From contig WXFH01000436.1 in NCBI GenBank assembly GCA_009881125.1, positions 1 to 26,837 of the forward strand: a stretch of DNA of 26,837 bases, read 5' to 3'. This DNA comes from Acidaminobacter sp. (GTDB taxonomy: Bacteria; Bacillota_A; Clostridia; Peptostreptococcales; Acidaminobacteraceae). This document shows positions 1 to 7,550 of this stretch, in pieces. The position numbers and the translations under genes were made by a program. Below the pieces are notes generated by a model, which was not told the DNA's origin, ran no database searches, and was given only the letters and a program-made list of their open reading frames with translations. The number at the start of each line of letters is the position of its first letter. Positions within the stretch are counted from its first letter, which is position 1.

Positions 1-46
1 TTAAGGTTCCCCTTCAATAAATACCAAGGGTTTATTTTGTCTGTTC

Positions 47-82
47 GCCACCGGTTTCTTCTTTTCCGGCGGCTATTTTTTT
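47..82 (+). terminator. possible intrinsic terminator of a convergent gene outside the window
   Basis: Two 8-nt arms (47-54 and 66-73) can pair around an 11-nt pyrimidine loop, with one A/C mismatch, and are followed by TA and seven T on the plus strand. In-frame plus-strand stops lie just before it (TAA at 2-4 and 18-20). This fits termination of a plus-strand gene ending near the window edge, convergent with the flagellar operon. The minus-strand RNA folds slightly better (the mismatch becomes G-U) but lacks a U-run, so I do not call it a fliJ terminator. Confidence 0.35.
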
Positions 83-140
83 GTTTTGGAATTATTTAGG
101 CGTTTTCATAAACTACTTAACACTATCTCAAGCAAGACAG

Positions 141-219
141 AAACTGGGTGTCTGACACCAAGTTTCGCTTTGATGGTAACTTCGTGTCAGACACACTATT
201 TCGCTTCAAAGTGTCTGAC
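141..219. repeat. palindromic repeats with GTGTCTGAC core, downstream of and entering fliJ
   Basis: A near-perfect 25-bp palindrome at 141-165 has the core GGTGTCTGACACC (147-159) flanked by AAACT/AGTTT arms. An 11-bp core in the opposite orientation lies at 184-194 (GTGTCAGACAC). A half core (GTGTCTGAC) lies at 211-219, inside the last codons of fliJ. The motif TTTCGCTT recurs at 163 and 199. The same core occurs inside cheA and upstream of flgM. The palindrome at 141-165 has no U-run after it on the minus strand, so it is not an obvious terminator. Confidence 0.8.
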
Positions 220-652
220 GGCGCCTGAAAAACTGATTCAAAGCCATTTCATCCAACAGTTGTTGAGTATGACGTTCCTGTACCTGATTAAATGCTTGCT
301 CTTCTCTTTCCCGGTGGCGTTCCAGCACGTGAACTTCGCGTCGTGCGTCCATCCATCTGCTTTGAGTCTTTTGAAGTTCACTGTTTGCGTGTTCTTCGAG
401 CTTCGACTGCTGATGAACCATAGTTCTCAGGTATTCTGAGTGGGCATGGGCGATTCTTATTTCCTCCAAGGTCACAACTTCAGCGTGATCTGATTTTTTC
501 AGGTGCAGCTCATAAAGCTGCTGTCTGGACCGGCGTTCTGCCTTTATGAGCTCAACATGCTCATTCGCCAAAGTCAGTTCCATTTGCAGTTTTTGATAGG
601 CCTCGTTCTTATGGTCCAGAACCTTTCCCAGGCTGTGTCTGTAAGCTTTCAT
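206..652 (-). CDS. fliJ: flagellar export protein FliJ
   Basis: A 148-residue, almost entirely helical and highly charged protein, rich in Glu, Gln, Arg and Lys in coiled-coil spacing. Length, composition and position right after fliI are typical of FliJ, the coiled-coil stalk that links the FliI ATPase ring to the FlhA export gate. Sequence conservation in this family is low, so context carries much of the call. The ATG at 652 has a purine-rich GGGAGGGG stretch about 12 nt upstream, inside the 69-nt gap after fliI. It is the last gene of the flgB operon in this window. The final codons (...QTL, stop) come from a partial copy of the GTGTCTGAC repeat, so the native C-terminus may have been replaced. 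Confidence 0.85.
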   Translation of the reverse strand: MKAYRHSLGKVLDHKNEAYQKLQMELTLANEHVELIKAERRSRQQLYELHLKKSDHAEVVTLEEIRIAHAHSEYLRTMVHQQSKLEEHANSELQKTQSRWMDARREVHVLERHREREEQAFNQVQERHTQQLLDEMALNQFFRRRQTL

Positions 653-721
653 GACTGTCCGCTGTCCCCTCCCATGGTGCTTTGGCCGCTAAGATCAAAA
701 GTCCTGATCCTCAGCGCCGAT

Positions 722-2044
722 TCAACCACAATGCTTTTGATATAAAGTTTGAATCCTGGAGAGCGTTTCATCAAAACTGCTTGATTCTTCAATGTCTTGC
801 TTTAAAAAGGCGTCCAGCGCCGGTTTCAGCGCGACCGCCCGGTCAACCACCGGACTGGACCCTGACTTATAAGCGCCAATTTGGATCAGATCCTCGGACT
901 CTTTATAAGCGCCCATGAGATGTCTCAGGGATGAGAGCTGCTTCACCTCGGATTTGCCTTGGAGGTCGTGGAACAAACGGCTGACGCTCTGGGGCACATC
1001 AATGGCGGGATAATGGCTCTGAGCAGCGAGCTCTCGGCTTAGGACAATGTGGCCGTCCAAAATGCCGCGCACCGCGTCTGCGATAGGCTCGTTCATGTCA
1101 TCGCCCTCAACGAGGACAGTATAGAAAGCTGTTATGCTGCCACGAGCTGAGGTTCCGCTTCGTTCGAGAAGCTTGGGAAGCAGCGCAAAGACAGAAGGGG
1201 TGTAGCCTTTGGTCGCAGGCGCCTCACCGGCCGCAAGGGACACCTCGCGCTGAGCCATGGCAAATCGAGTGACAGAATCCATCATCAGCATGACGTTTTT
1301 GCCTTGATCTCTGAAGTACTCCGCTACTGCCGTGGCCAGGAAAGCGCCTTTAAGGCGCACGAGCGGCGGCTGGTCTGAAGTCGCGCAGATGACAATGGAC
1401 TTTTTCAATCCATCTGGTCCAAGATCTTTGTCCAGAAAGGCTTTGACTTCTCTGCCGCGTTCCCCAATCAAGGCAATGACATTGACATCCGCATCGCTGT
1501 AACGGCTGATCATCCCCAGCAACGTACTTTTTCCAACACCGCTGCCCGCAAACACACCCATACGCTGGCCTTGGCCGCAGGTCAGGAACGCATCTATTGC
1601 TCTGACGCCGGTGTGCATGATGTCTTTGATGGGCGGCCGCGTCAATGGATTAGGCGGGCTTTTATAAAGCTGCGCTTCATGCTCGTGGCAGCTCAGCGCC
1701 TGCGCGTCCTCTGACAGGAGATTGCCGAGTCCATCCAGAACCTGCCCCAGCATCTTGCTGCCAACGCCAACACTCAAAGCCTTGCCGGTAGGGATCACCG
1801 GGCAGCCTGTCATGATGCCGTCGAGATCTCCCAGCGGCATCAGAATGACATTGTCGCTCTGGAAGCCAACCACTTCTGCCGTAATTTCCCTTCCACCGGG
1901 CAAAATAATCTTGCATATTTCACCAATAAAGGCATATAAGCTCTTGACCCTGATAGTCAGCCCCACCACCTGGTCCACTTTGCCTGAGTATCTGTAGGGA
2001 CTCGTCGTTTCAACAATCTCGTGAAGCCTCTCGAAGTGAATCAT
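722..2044 (-). CDS. fliI: flagellum-specific export ATPase FliI
   Basis: A 440-residue homologue of the F1 ATPase beta subunit that energises flagellar protein export at the cytoplasmic face of the basal body. The N-terminal barrel (about residues 20-90) precedes the Walker A motif GSGVGKST (167-174), GERGREV with catalytic Glu195, Walker B VMLMMD ending at Asp256, and the signature SVTRFAMAQREV. The type III ATPase hallmark GEAPATKGYTPSVFALLP follows at about 273-290. Length is normal for FliI. The ATG start overlaps the fliH stop in ATGA, indicating translational coupling. FliH (upstream) is its regulator and FliJ (downstream) its stalk. Confidence 0.97.
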   Translation of the reverse strand: MIHFERLHEIVETTSPYRYSGKVDQVVGLTIRVKSLYAFIGEICKIILPGGREITAEVVGFQSDNVILMPLGDLDGIMTGCPVIPTGKALSVGVGSKMLGQVLDGLGNLLSEDAQALSCHEHEAQLYKSPPNPLTRPPIKDIMHTGVRAIDAFLTCGQGQRMGVFAGSGVGKSTLLGMISRYSDADVNVIALIGERGREVKAFLDKDLGPDGLKKSIVICATSDQPPLVRLKGAFLATAVAEYFRDQGKNVMLMMDSVTRFAMAQREVSLAAGEAPATKGYTPSVFALLPKLLERSGTSARGSITAFYTVLVEGDDMNEPIADAVRGILDGHIVLSRELAAQSHYPAIDVPQSVSRLFHDLQGKSEVKQLSSLRHLMGAYKESEDLIQIGAYKSGSSPVVDRAVALKPALDAFLKQDIEESSSFDETLSRIQTLYQKHCG

Positions 2045-2772
2045 GGACGGATCAGCTCCTGTTGTCTGTGATGGACTTTGAGCATTTCTGCCAGGAGCGC
2101 TTCTATGTGCCTTCCCGGGTCAAACTCGACGAGTCTTGAATCCGTCTCGCATTGCAGGATACCGCGACAGATCGCGGCATCTTCCACCATTATGAGGCGA
2201 CTGTCCGGGCAGGCTTCCTGAAAATGGTCCCTCGCACCGGATAATGTTCGAAAATCTTCCGGGTGCATCCTGACCATAATTTTTGCTGATAGTGACAATT
2301 CATGCAGCATTTCCTTCAGGGGCGCCATCATCTGATCCGGCGTCATATGGGACTTGATGAATATAGACGCTACTTGTACCGACAGCTTGAGAAGATGTCC
2401 CTCATAATCCCTGGTTAGAGACTCCAGACGCTGTGATGCCGCCGCGAGAAGATCTCCCATTTGCCGCTCCGCCAGATCTAGGGCAGACTGACGTTCAGCC
2501 ATAGCCTGATCAAGTCCGGTCCTGTAGCCTTCTTCAAACCCTTCAAGGCGTGCCTGGTCTCTGTAATACACTGCCTCATCCCTAATCTTTGCGGCTTCAC
2601 GCTTTGCCCGTTCCAGGATCATAGCTTCCTTGAGCTTTAAGTCCTTTGAAATCACAGAGGGAGGCTCGCACTGCACTATCCCAGGTTCAGTCTGCTGCGG
2701 CTCGACAGCGATAAAGTCCACGCGTCCTGACAAGACCTGATGCTGCTTGATGATGTTAGAGAATGATTGCAT
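2041..2772 (-). CDS. fliH: flagellar assembly protein FliH
   Basis: A 243-residue FliH, the peripheral stator-like partner of FliI that controls ATPase activity and docks it at the C-ring. It has a variable N-terminus, a long charged helix (about residues 45-120) containing the glycine-spaced segment GFEEGYRTG that recalls FliH GxxxG repeats, and a C-terminal FliI-binding domain ending in a segment (GILQCETDSRLVEFDPG) typical of FliH/V-ATPase E-type proteins. It overlaps the end of fliG by 17 nt and the start of fliI by 4 nt. The ATG at 2772 is the first start after the upstream frame closes. Confidence 0.93.
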   Translation of the reverse strand: MQSFSNIIKQHQVLSGRVDFIAVEPQQTEPGIVQCEPPSVISKDLKLKEAMILERAKREAAKIRDEAVYYRDQARLEGFEEGYRTGLDQAMAERQSALDLAERQMGDLLAAASQRLESLTRDYEGHLLKLSVQVASIFIKSHMTPDQMMAPLKEMLHELSLSAKIMVRMHPEDFRTLSGARDHFQEACPDSRLIMVEDAAICRGILQCETDSRLVEFDPGRHIEALLAEMLKVHHRQQELIRP

Positions 2773-3775
2773 CCTCGTCAGACCTCCCCAAAATAATTTC
2801 GCCGGCTTCTTCGAGTCGCCTGATATGCCCGACTATGCGTTTCTGAGCATCTTCAACGGCAGACAGCCTGACTGGACCAAGAAATTCTATGTCGTCTTTG
2901 AGAGTCTCGGCCGCACGCTTTGAAATATTGTTGAAGATCATGGAGGACACTTTGGCTGAAGCGCCTTTGAGCGCCAGCGTGAGATCCTCTGTGCTGACTT
3001 CTCTCAGGACGCGCTGGATGGCTGCACGATCCAGCGCAACTATATCTTCAAAGACAAAGAGGCTGGATCTGACTTGCTCTGCCAAATCCGGATTTTCAAG
3101 GTCCAGATCATCCAAAATCTTCTTTTCTGTTCCCCTGTCCACCGCGTTCAGAATGTCGACCAAGGATCTGACGCCGCCTATGGATTCCAGTGAGTTATCA
3201 ATAACATTGGCCAGTTTGCTTTCCAAAACCTGCTCTATCTTTTGCACGACAACAGGAGACGTGCTGTGTATGGTCGCTATGCGCTGGGCAACGTCGCTCC
3301 GGACTTGCTCCGGAAGTTCTGACAACACCTGTGCGGACTTATCCGGCTGCAGATAACAGAGAATCAGCGCAATGGTCTGGGGATGCTCATTCATCAGTAG
3401 GAGTGACAACTGATGGGGCTCAGCTTTTCTGGCCAGAGCAAACGGTCTTTCTGTCTGAGACAGCAGGCTCAAGGTATCTATGATGCTTTTTGCTTTCTGT
3501 GTCCCTAGGGCTTTATTCAGAAGATTTCTGGCATAATCCAGGCCACCGTCAAGTACATATTTTCGCGACGTCACCAGCTCCATAAACTCCTGGGTCACCC
3601 GCTCGCTGACAGCCGGTTCGACATAATCGAGATTGGCAATTTCAAGACTGATTTTTTGAATGGTGCTCTCAGGCAAATATCGAATGACCGAGGAGGAAAC
3701 GTCCTGTCCGAGGCTCATGAGCAGAATCGCTGCTTTCTTTATGCCGTTTTGGCTGTCTTTATAGGCCTTTGCCAC
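2756..3775 (-). CDS. fliG: flagellar motor switch protein FliG
   Basis: A 339-residue FliG, the C-ring protein that binds the FliF ring through its N-terminal domain and carries the torque-generating C-terminal domain contacting the stator. The N-terminus contains KAAILLMSLGQDVSSSVIRYL, a standard FliG opening. The EHPQTIALIL motif of the middle domain is near residues 129-138, and the C-terminal domain has MFVFEDI-like (SLFVFEDIVALD) and charged helix segments. Length is typical. The start is GTG, supported by AGAGGTGG about 6 nt upstream. It sits 21 nt after fliF and overlaps fliH. Confidence 0.97.
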   Translation of the reverse strand: MAKAYKDSQNGIKKAAILLMSLGQDVSSSVIRYLPESTIQKISLEIANLDYVEPAVSERVTQEFMELVTSRKYVLDGGLDYARNLLNKALGTQKAKSIIDTLSLLSQTERPFALARKAEPHQLSLLLMNEHPQTIALILCYLQPDKSAQVLSELPEQVRSDVAQRIATIHSTSPVVVQKIEQVLESKLANVIDNSLESIGGVRSLVDILNAVDRGTEKKILDDLDLENPDLAEQVRSSLFVFEDIVALDRAAIQRVLREVSTEDLTLALKGASAKVSSMIFNNISKRAAETLKDDIEFLGPVRLSAVEDAQKRIVGHIRRLEEAGEIILGRSDEDAIIL

Positions 3776-3796
3776 TGTTTTCCACCTCTTAAACTC

Positions 3797-5395
3797 TTAT
3801 TGTTCTTTAATCCAGGCTTTTAACAAGTCCGCAATTTCCTGCGGATGCTCTGAGGCATATTGCTTAAGAGAGGAGTCCTTTTTATTGACTGCGCCAAACA
3901 GATCATCCAGAGTCGGCGCGTCCACGGCATTGGCCTCATCTGTGACGTTGAGAAGACTTCCCTTTGAAGCGCCCTGTGCCGGGCCACCCGCGTAAGCCGG
4001 CGTCATCTTTGAAGCGTCGCTCTGACGCTTCTTCCTAAGGAGAATTGACAGTAATAGGATTGCCGCAACCAAACCCAGCAGCCCTTTGACCAGGGTCATC
4101 ACAAGCGCTTTGTCCATACCGAGAATTTTCCCCGCAGCTTCCTCCAGGCGCTTCGCTTCCTCAAGCTCCTCTGCCAGCGCAGTCTCATAGCTTCTATCAA
4201 AGGCCATGCCTTCAATATTGATCTGATCGCCACGCTGCGGATCAATGCCGGCAGCCGCTGATACCATATCCTGAATGGAGGTCTTCATCTGAGGACTCAT
4301 ATTGCCGTCATAGACCACGGAGACATTCAGCCGGCTGAGTACACCAACTGCCTTAATCGACGAAATTTCCGTCCTGTCCACTTCATACTCCGTGTAGGCA
4401 TCATAAGTTTGAATGGCACCGGTGTCATCCTGCATAATCAGATTCTGAGTATTGTTGTCAATGGGACCCTCTGAAATAAAGGATTTGATCCCTTCCCCGC
4501 TAAAGCTCTCCTGTCGGTTTTTCACCACAGGTGAATCACCGTATATCACTTTGCTGATTTCCTCATGGTCGAAATCGACCTCAGCAAGAACGGTGACAAT
4601 GACTTTGTCCCTGCCCAGCGCTTTTTCGAGCAGTTCTGTCAGATTGCCGGCAATTTTTGACTCTATACGATCGATAATTTCGCCCTGATCCGCCGTTGCA
4701 TTGGCGGCATCTCCCTGATCCGCCTGAAAAGGCGCGCTCAGAAGATTGGCGTTGGTATCGAGTACCGTGACGTTTTCCTTGGGCAGATTCTTGACCGCGC
4801 CGCTGACCAGCGACAGGATGCCTTCCACCTGCGGCGTTGTCAGACCTTTACCCGGCTGCAGTTCAATCACGACCGTGGCTGAGGACGCCTGAATCTCTTT
4901 TTCAAACAAGGAACTCTCAGCCAGATTCAAGTGAACCCTGGCATATTTGACTTCTTCCAGTGCTCTAATGGTACGCTCCAGTTCCCCTTGGGTTGCCCGC
5001 TGAAACATGATTTTCCGGTCCTGGTCTGTGACCATAAGGCCCTGATTGTCAAAGAGCTCGAAGCCGATGGTCGTATCCGGCAAACTCCCATTCATAGCCA
5101 GCTTAATTCTCAAGTCATTGACGACCTTGTCATCTACCAGAATAGTCGTACCGTCGTCTTCCAGTTTATATTTCACAGTGCCCATGCGATCCATTTCTTC
5201 GACAATCGCCGCTGCGCTGTTGAGTTCAAGTCCGCTGAAAAGAACCACATAGTTGACTTTGCCCAGGATCAGGACATAAAGCGCAAAAAACAAAATCAGA
5301 GAGAACGCGGCTGCCGCCATCAATCTCTTTGACATTAAACTCAGTGCATTAAATTGTTCCCTGATCCTAATCCAGGCCGTGCTCAACTTCGCCAT
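3797..5395 (-). CDS. fliF: flagellar M-ring protein FliF
   Basis: A 532-residue FliF, the membrane protein that forms the MS ring on which the rod, switch and export gate assemble. There are two membrane segments: residues about 25-45, and about 430-457 followed by the basic stop RKKRQ. Between them lie the ring-building domains (FSGLELNSAAAIVEEMD, then ARVHLNLAESSLF, then VLSRLNVSVVYDG). The extreme C-terminus (DDLFGAVNKKDSSLKQYASEHPQEIADLLKAWIKEQ region, about 495-532) is the FliG-binding tail. The ATG has GGAGAAGGATCG just upstream. It follows fliE by 23 nt. Confidence 0.97.
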   Translation of the reverse strand: MAKLSTAWIRIREQFNALSLMSKRLMAAAAFSLILFFALYVLILGKVNYVVLFSGLELNSAAAIVEEMDRMGTVKYKLEDDGTTILVDDKVVNDLRIKLAMNGSLPDTTIGFELFDNQGLMVTDQDRKIMFQRATQGELERTIRALEEVKYARVHLNLAESSLFEKEIQASSATVVIELQPGKGLTTPQVEGILSLVSGAVKNLPKENVTVLDTNANLLSAPFQADQGDAANATADQGEIIDRIESKIAGNLTELLEKALGRDKVIVTVLAEVDFDHEEISKVIYGDSPVVKNRQESFSGEGIKSFISEGPIDNNTQNLIMQDDTGAIQTYDAYTEYEVDRTEISSIKAVGVLSRLNVSVVYDGNMSPQMKTSIQDMVSAAAGIDPQRGDQINIEGMAFDRSYETALAEELEEAKRLEEAAGKILGMDKALVMTLVKGLLGLVAAILLLSILLRKKRQSDASKMTPAYAGGPAQGASKGSLLNVTDEANAVDAPTLDDLFGAVNKKDSSLKQYASEHPQEIADLLKAWIKEQ

Positions 5396-5418
5396 CGATC
5401 CTTCTCCTCATAACAGCT

Positions 5419-5733
5419 TTATAACTGCATAGTCATCATTTCTTTATAAGCTTCCACAACCTTGTTGCGCACTTGCATGGTCATTTCCAGCATCAGCTTC
5501 GCTTCCTGAGTCGCAATTAAAACTTCATGAAGCTCGACCGAATCTCCGCTGACGAGCTGCTGCGTCAGTCCATCCGCTCTGATCTGAGCGTTTTCCACTT
5601 TTTCAAGCTGTGTTTTAAGCATGTCACCAAAGTTGACAGTACCGGCTTCGCCTGCCCCACTATTGATCCCTGAACTTTGCGAAACGAGATTATTGAGCGG
5701 CATCATTTGAGTCAGTACAGGATTAATTGCCAT
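5419..5733 (-). CDS. fliE: flagellar hook-basal body complex protein FliE
   Basis: A 104-residue FliE, the small adapter joining the MS ring to the proximal rod and one of the first exported substrates. A flexible Ser/Gly-rich N-terminus is followed by the family core: NFGDMLKTQLEKVENAQ (about 34-50), a VELHEVLIATQEAKLMLEM helix, and the C-terminal VRNKVVEAYKEMMTMQL. Length and order (flgB-flgC-fliE-fliF) are canonical. There is no signal peptide, as expected for a substrate of the flagellar export apparatus. Confidence 0.96.
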   Translation of the reverse strand: MAINPVLTQMMPLNNLVSQSSGINSGAGEAGTVNFGDMLKTQLEKVENAQIRADGLTQQLVSGDSVELHEVLIATQEAKLMLEMTMQVRNKVVEAYKEMMTMQL

Positions 5734-5765
5734 TCAGATTGCTCCTCTGCTGCATTTTTGAGTGA

Positions 5766-6194
5766 CTAACGTCCTATTTCAAGGGTTTTAACCAATATGG
5801 CCTTGCTCGTATTCAGCGCCGTCAGATTGGCTTCATAAGCCCGGCGGGCGACCATCATATCGATCATCTCCGTCATGAGATTGACGTTTGGCATCCGTAC
5901 ATAGCCATTTTCATCCGCGTCAGGATGCTCCGGTCTGTAAACCAGCGGCGTCTCTTCGTCAGACTCTACAACCGCAACCGCTTTGATGCCTGAACTGACC
6001 TGCTCCGGACGTCCGGCTCTGTTCATTTCAGTTTTCAATTGTTCCTGAAATACCGCGATCTTTCTTATGTAAGGCCCACCTTCTTCTGTACGGGTGGTTT
6101 CCGCATTCGCTATGTTGGTCGAAATGGTATCCATGCGGAAGCGTTCTGCCGTCAAACCGCTTGTATGAATGTTCATGGCGTTAAACATCCCCAT
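5766..6194 (-). CDS. flgC: flagellar basal-body proximal rod protein FlgC
   Basis: A 142-residue proximal rod protein. The N-terminus (about 6-33, with SGLTAERFRMDTISTNIANAET) is the conserved flagellar rod/hook motif, and the C-terminus (MPNVNLMTEMIDMMVARRAYEAN, then the helix LNTSKAILVKTLEIGR) is the conserved assembly helix of rod proteins. It starts 2 nt after the flgB stop, with GGGGAGAAGG upstream of the ATG, so translation is probably coupled. Confidence 0.97.
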   Translation of the reverse strand: MGMFNAMNIHTSGLTAERFRMDTISTNIANAETTRTEEGGPYIRKIAVFQEQLKTEMNRAGRPEQVSSGIKAVAVVESDEETPLVYRPEHPDADENGYVRMPNVNLMTEMIDMMVARRAYEANLTALNTSKAILVKTLEIGR

Positions 6195-6196
6195 GC

Positions 6197-6586
6197 TTAC
6201 CTTCTCCCCTCATGAATCACATAACTCATTGTCTGATACTTTTGATTCAGCTGCTGAATCAAAGTCTGGTATAGGATTTGGTTCGCGGCCATCAGGCTCA
6301 TTTCCTGATCCAGATCGACATTGTTTCCGTCATTGTTCATGCGGCTGCTCTGGTCTTTTACAACTTTTGGCGCAATGTTGCCAAATCTGATTTTGGCATT
6401 TTCGAAATTCTTGTTTTTCTGAGCTTCCCCAAGTGCTTTTTTAAGTTCTCCTTCAAAAGAAACCCGGCTGGCTTTGTAATTTTTAGTGTTGAGATTGGCC
6501 AAATTCGAGGCAATGGCTTCCTGTCTTCGCTGTGACCCTTCAATGGCTTTCGTCAGGGCCTGATAAGTTAAATCATTTTGGATCAT
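6197..6586 (-). CDS. flgB: flagellar basal-body rod protein FlgB
   Basis: A 129-residue proximal rod protein and first gene of the basal-body/export operon. The N-terminal rod motif is seen at about residues 9-38 (LTKAIEGSQRRQEAIASNLA, then NTKNYKA), and the C-terminal helix contains DLDQEMSLMAANQILYQTLIQQ. The ATG at 6586 has AGAGAGGTGG upstream. The gene has an unusually long AT-rich leader that contains a c-di-GMP-I riboswitch, so the whole operon down to fliJ is probably controlled by that second messenger. A GEMM-I riboswitch before flgB is also known in Clostridioides difficile. Confidence 0.97.
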   Translation of the reverse strand: MIQNDLTYQALTKAIEGSQRRQEAIASNLANLNTKNYKASRVSFEGELKKALGEAQKNKNFENAKIRFGNIAPKVVKDQSSRMNNDGNNVDLDQEMSLMAANQILYQTLIQQLNQKYQTMSYVIHEGRR

Positions 6587-6725
6587 AGCGCAAGCACCAC
6601 CTCTCTCATTTTTTGACTTCCGGATTTTGTACGCCAGTTTAAAATTACATTTTATTACAATTCCGCATAATTATATTACATTATTTTCACTAATTTGGGA
6701 ATATTTTCTTTTTTATGGCATAGAA
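6587..6725 (-). other. AT-rich flgB leader between riboswitch and start codon
   Basis: About 140 nt of strongly AT-rich sequence separate the riboswitch U-run from the flgB ribosome binding site. It contains a perfect TATAAT on the minus strand at 6670-6675, but no good -35 element at 16-18 nt spacing, so a bypass promoter is only a possibility. No open reading frame of note is present. Confidence 0.4.
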
Positions 6726-6838
6726 AAAACTTCCCTACTGGTACTCGGCTGCCATATGAACTGATTTACATAGTCCACTTAGGCCCGTTCTTTTGCGTCC
6801 CAGGCTTTCGCCTGGTTTGCCTTTTTCTGAAAAGTTTT
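6726..6838 (-). promoter_or_regulatory. cyclic-di-GMP-I (GEMM-I) riboswitch before flgB
   Basis: On the minus strand the GEMM-I signature is complete: GGCAAACC (6814-6821), a 6-bp stem (6800-6805 with 6810-6815) closed by a GAAA tetraloop, then GACGCAA (6793-6799), a CCUAAG segment, and AUGGCAGCCGAGU in the second helix. This RNA binds cyclic di-GMP. A closing helix pairs AAAACUUUUC (6838-6829) with GGGAAGUUUU (6735-6726, two G-U pairs), and its 3' arm runs straight into a U-run (6724-6729 on the plus strand reads as A). Ligand-stabilised folding should therefore look like an intrinsic terminator, implying an OFF switch for flgB-fliJ. That logic is inference. Confidence 0.9.
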
Positions 6839-6967
6839 CGGAGATGAATGCTGAATAGACTCTGGAATTGTGACATAGCTGATGTGTTCGGCCAAGCCGA
6901 GGCTGTAATTCCTGATAAATCCAATTCAATGATTCAGTCATTCGATTCTGGATGCGATAATTTTGAA

Positions 6968-6994
6968 GCAATACTCTGTTATGTTAATTGTCAA
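6968..6994 (-). promoter_or_regulatory. candidate sigmaA promoter upstream of flgB riboswitch
   Basis: A perfect TTGACA (6989-6994) lies 15 nt from a weak -10, TATTGC (6968-6973). The spacer is short and the -10 poor, so this is one of two weak candidates for the flgB operon promoter. Transcription from here would give a leader of about 120 nt before the riboswitch. Confidence 0.25.
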
Positions 6995-7019
6995 TCTTGA
7001 GAAAAAACATAACAAACTA

Positions 7020-7047
7020 ATCTTAACACATGAAAAGTAACAATAAA
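7020..7047 (-). promoter_or_regulatory. candidate extended -10 promoter upstream of flgB riboswitch
   Basis: TGTTAAGAT (minus strand, 7020-7028) resembles an extended -10 box. A weak -35, TTTATT (7042-7047), is 16 nt upstream of the -10 hexamer. It lies between the end of the fliT-like gene and the riboswitch. No promoter here matches consensus strongly. Confidence 0.3.
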
Positions 7048-7057
7048 ATAACAAACT

Positions 7058-7077
7058 TAAAAAAATATCGGATATTT
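7058..7077 (-). terminator. weak terminator-like hairpin after the fliT-like gene
   Basis: The minus strand reads AAATAT, CCG, ATATTT, then further T, about 60 nt after the stop codon at 7134. The stem is only A-U pairs with a 3-nt loop, so it would be a poor terminator. It is nevertheless the only candidate between the late operon and the flgB promoter region. The same stretch contains TCCGATAT, which matches a sigma28 -10 box but has no TAAA-like element at the right spacing. Confidence 0.25.
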
Positions 7078-7133
7078 CGACACTTTTCTCATCTTTGTTA
7101 ATTATTCACAGAAACTTATAATTTTTAGGATTC

Positions 7134-7529
7134 TTAGGCTTTTGTATCCAGTCCGGAAATCCGTTCCTCAGAGGCAGTCAAAATCTGACTGGACAAAGCT
7201 TTCGCTTTCCTGACACCTTTCATTTCTAGGACCAGCGCTTCCTTATGATTTTTCAGTTTTAACTGGTGATTTTGATGCAATTTGTATATTTTTTCTAGCA
7301 CCTGTTGAATGGCAATTTGAAAGTCTGAAATGTCCAAAATGTCATTTTTTCCCTTATTGTCCCATTCAGGGTTTACACTTTGATCCAACGCTTTGATCTG
7401 ATCCATGCAGACTTCGACCACGTCTGACAGCTCAGGATCACCAGGCTCATACTCCGTATAAAGTTTTTGCCAGGCTTCCAGCAGACTTAAACGCGTCGAC
7501 AGATAGCTCAGCAATCTTTGACATTCCAT
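7134..7529 (-). CDS. FliT-like flagellar protein (putative FliD chaperone)
   Basis: A helical protein of about 131 residues with no motif I can assign firmly. Its position directly after fliD-fliS is where Firmicutes usually carry fliT or an equivalent small helical protein, so a role as FliD export chaperone is inferred from context. The sequence is predicted to form two or three amphipathic helices (for example VLEKIYKLHQNHQLKLKNHK), with a basic C-terminal half. I prefer ATG 7529 because GGGG lies 7 nt upstream; a GTG directly abutting the fliS stop (7550) would add seven residues but has no ribosome binding site. Confidence 0.6.
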   Translation of the reverse strand: MECQRLLSYLSTRLSLLEAWQKLYTEYEPGDPELSDVVEVCMDQIKALDQSVNPEWDNKGKNDILDISDFQIAIQQVLEKIYKLHQNHQLKLKNHKEALVLEMKGVRKAKALSSQILTASEERISGLDTKA

Positions 7530-7550
7530 GGCATTGCCCCGCTTCCTCAC

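Noticed and set aside
86..439. Plus-strand open frame of 117 codons at the window start
   Set aside because: It overlaps fliJ antisense and reads through the palindromic repeats; composition is not protein-like and no ribosome binding site is evident.
6735..6971. Minus-strand 78-codon frame over the flgB leader
   Set aside because: It runs through the c-di-GMP-I aptamer; the RNA structure explains the conservation-like pattern better than a protein.
7062..7069. TCCGATAT as a sigma28 -10 box upstream of flgB
   Set aside because: No TAAA or TTAA element at about 15 nt spacing; it also lies within an A-T palindrome after the fliT-like gene.
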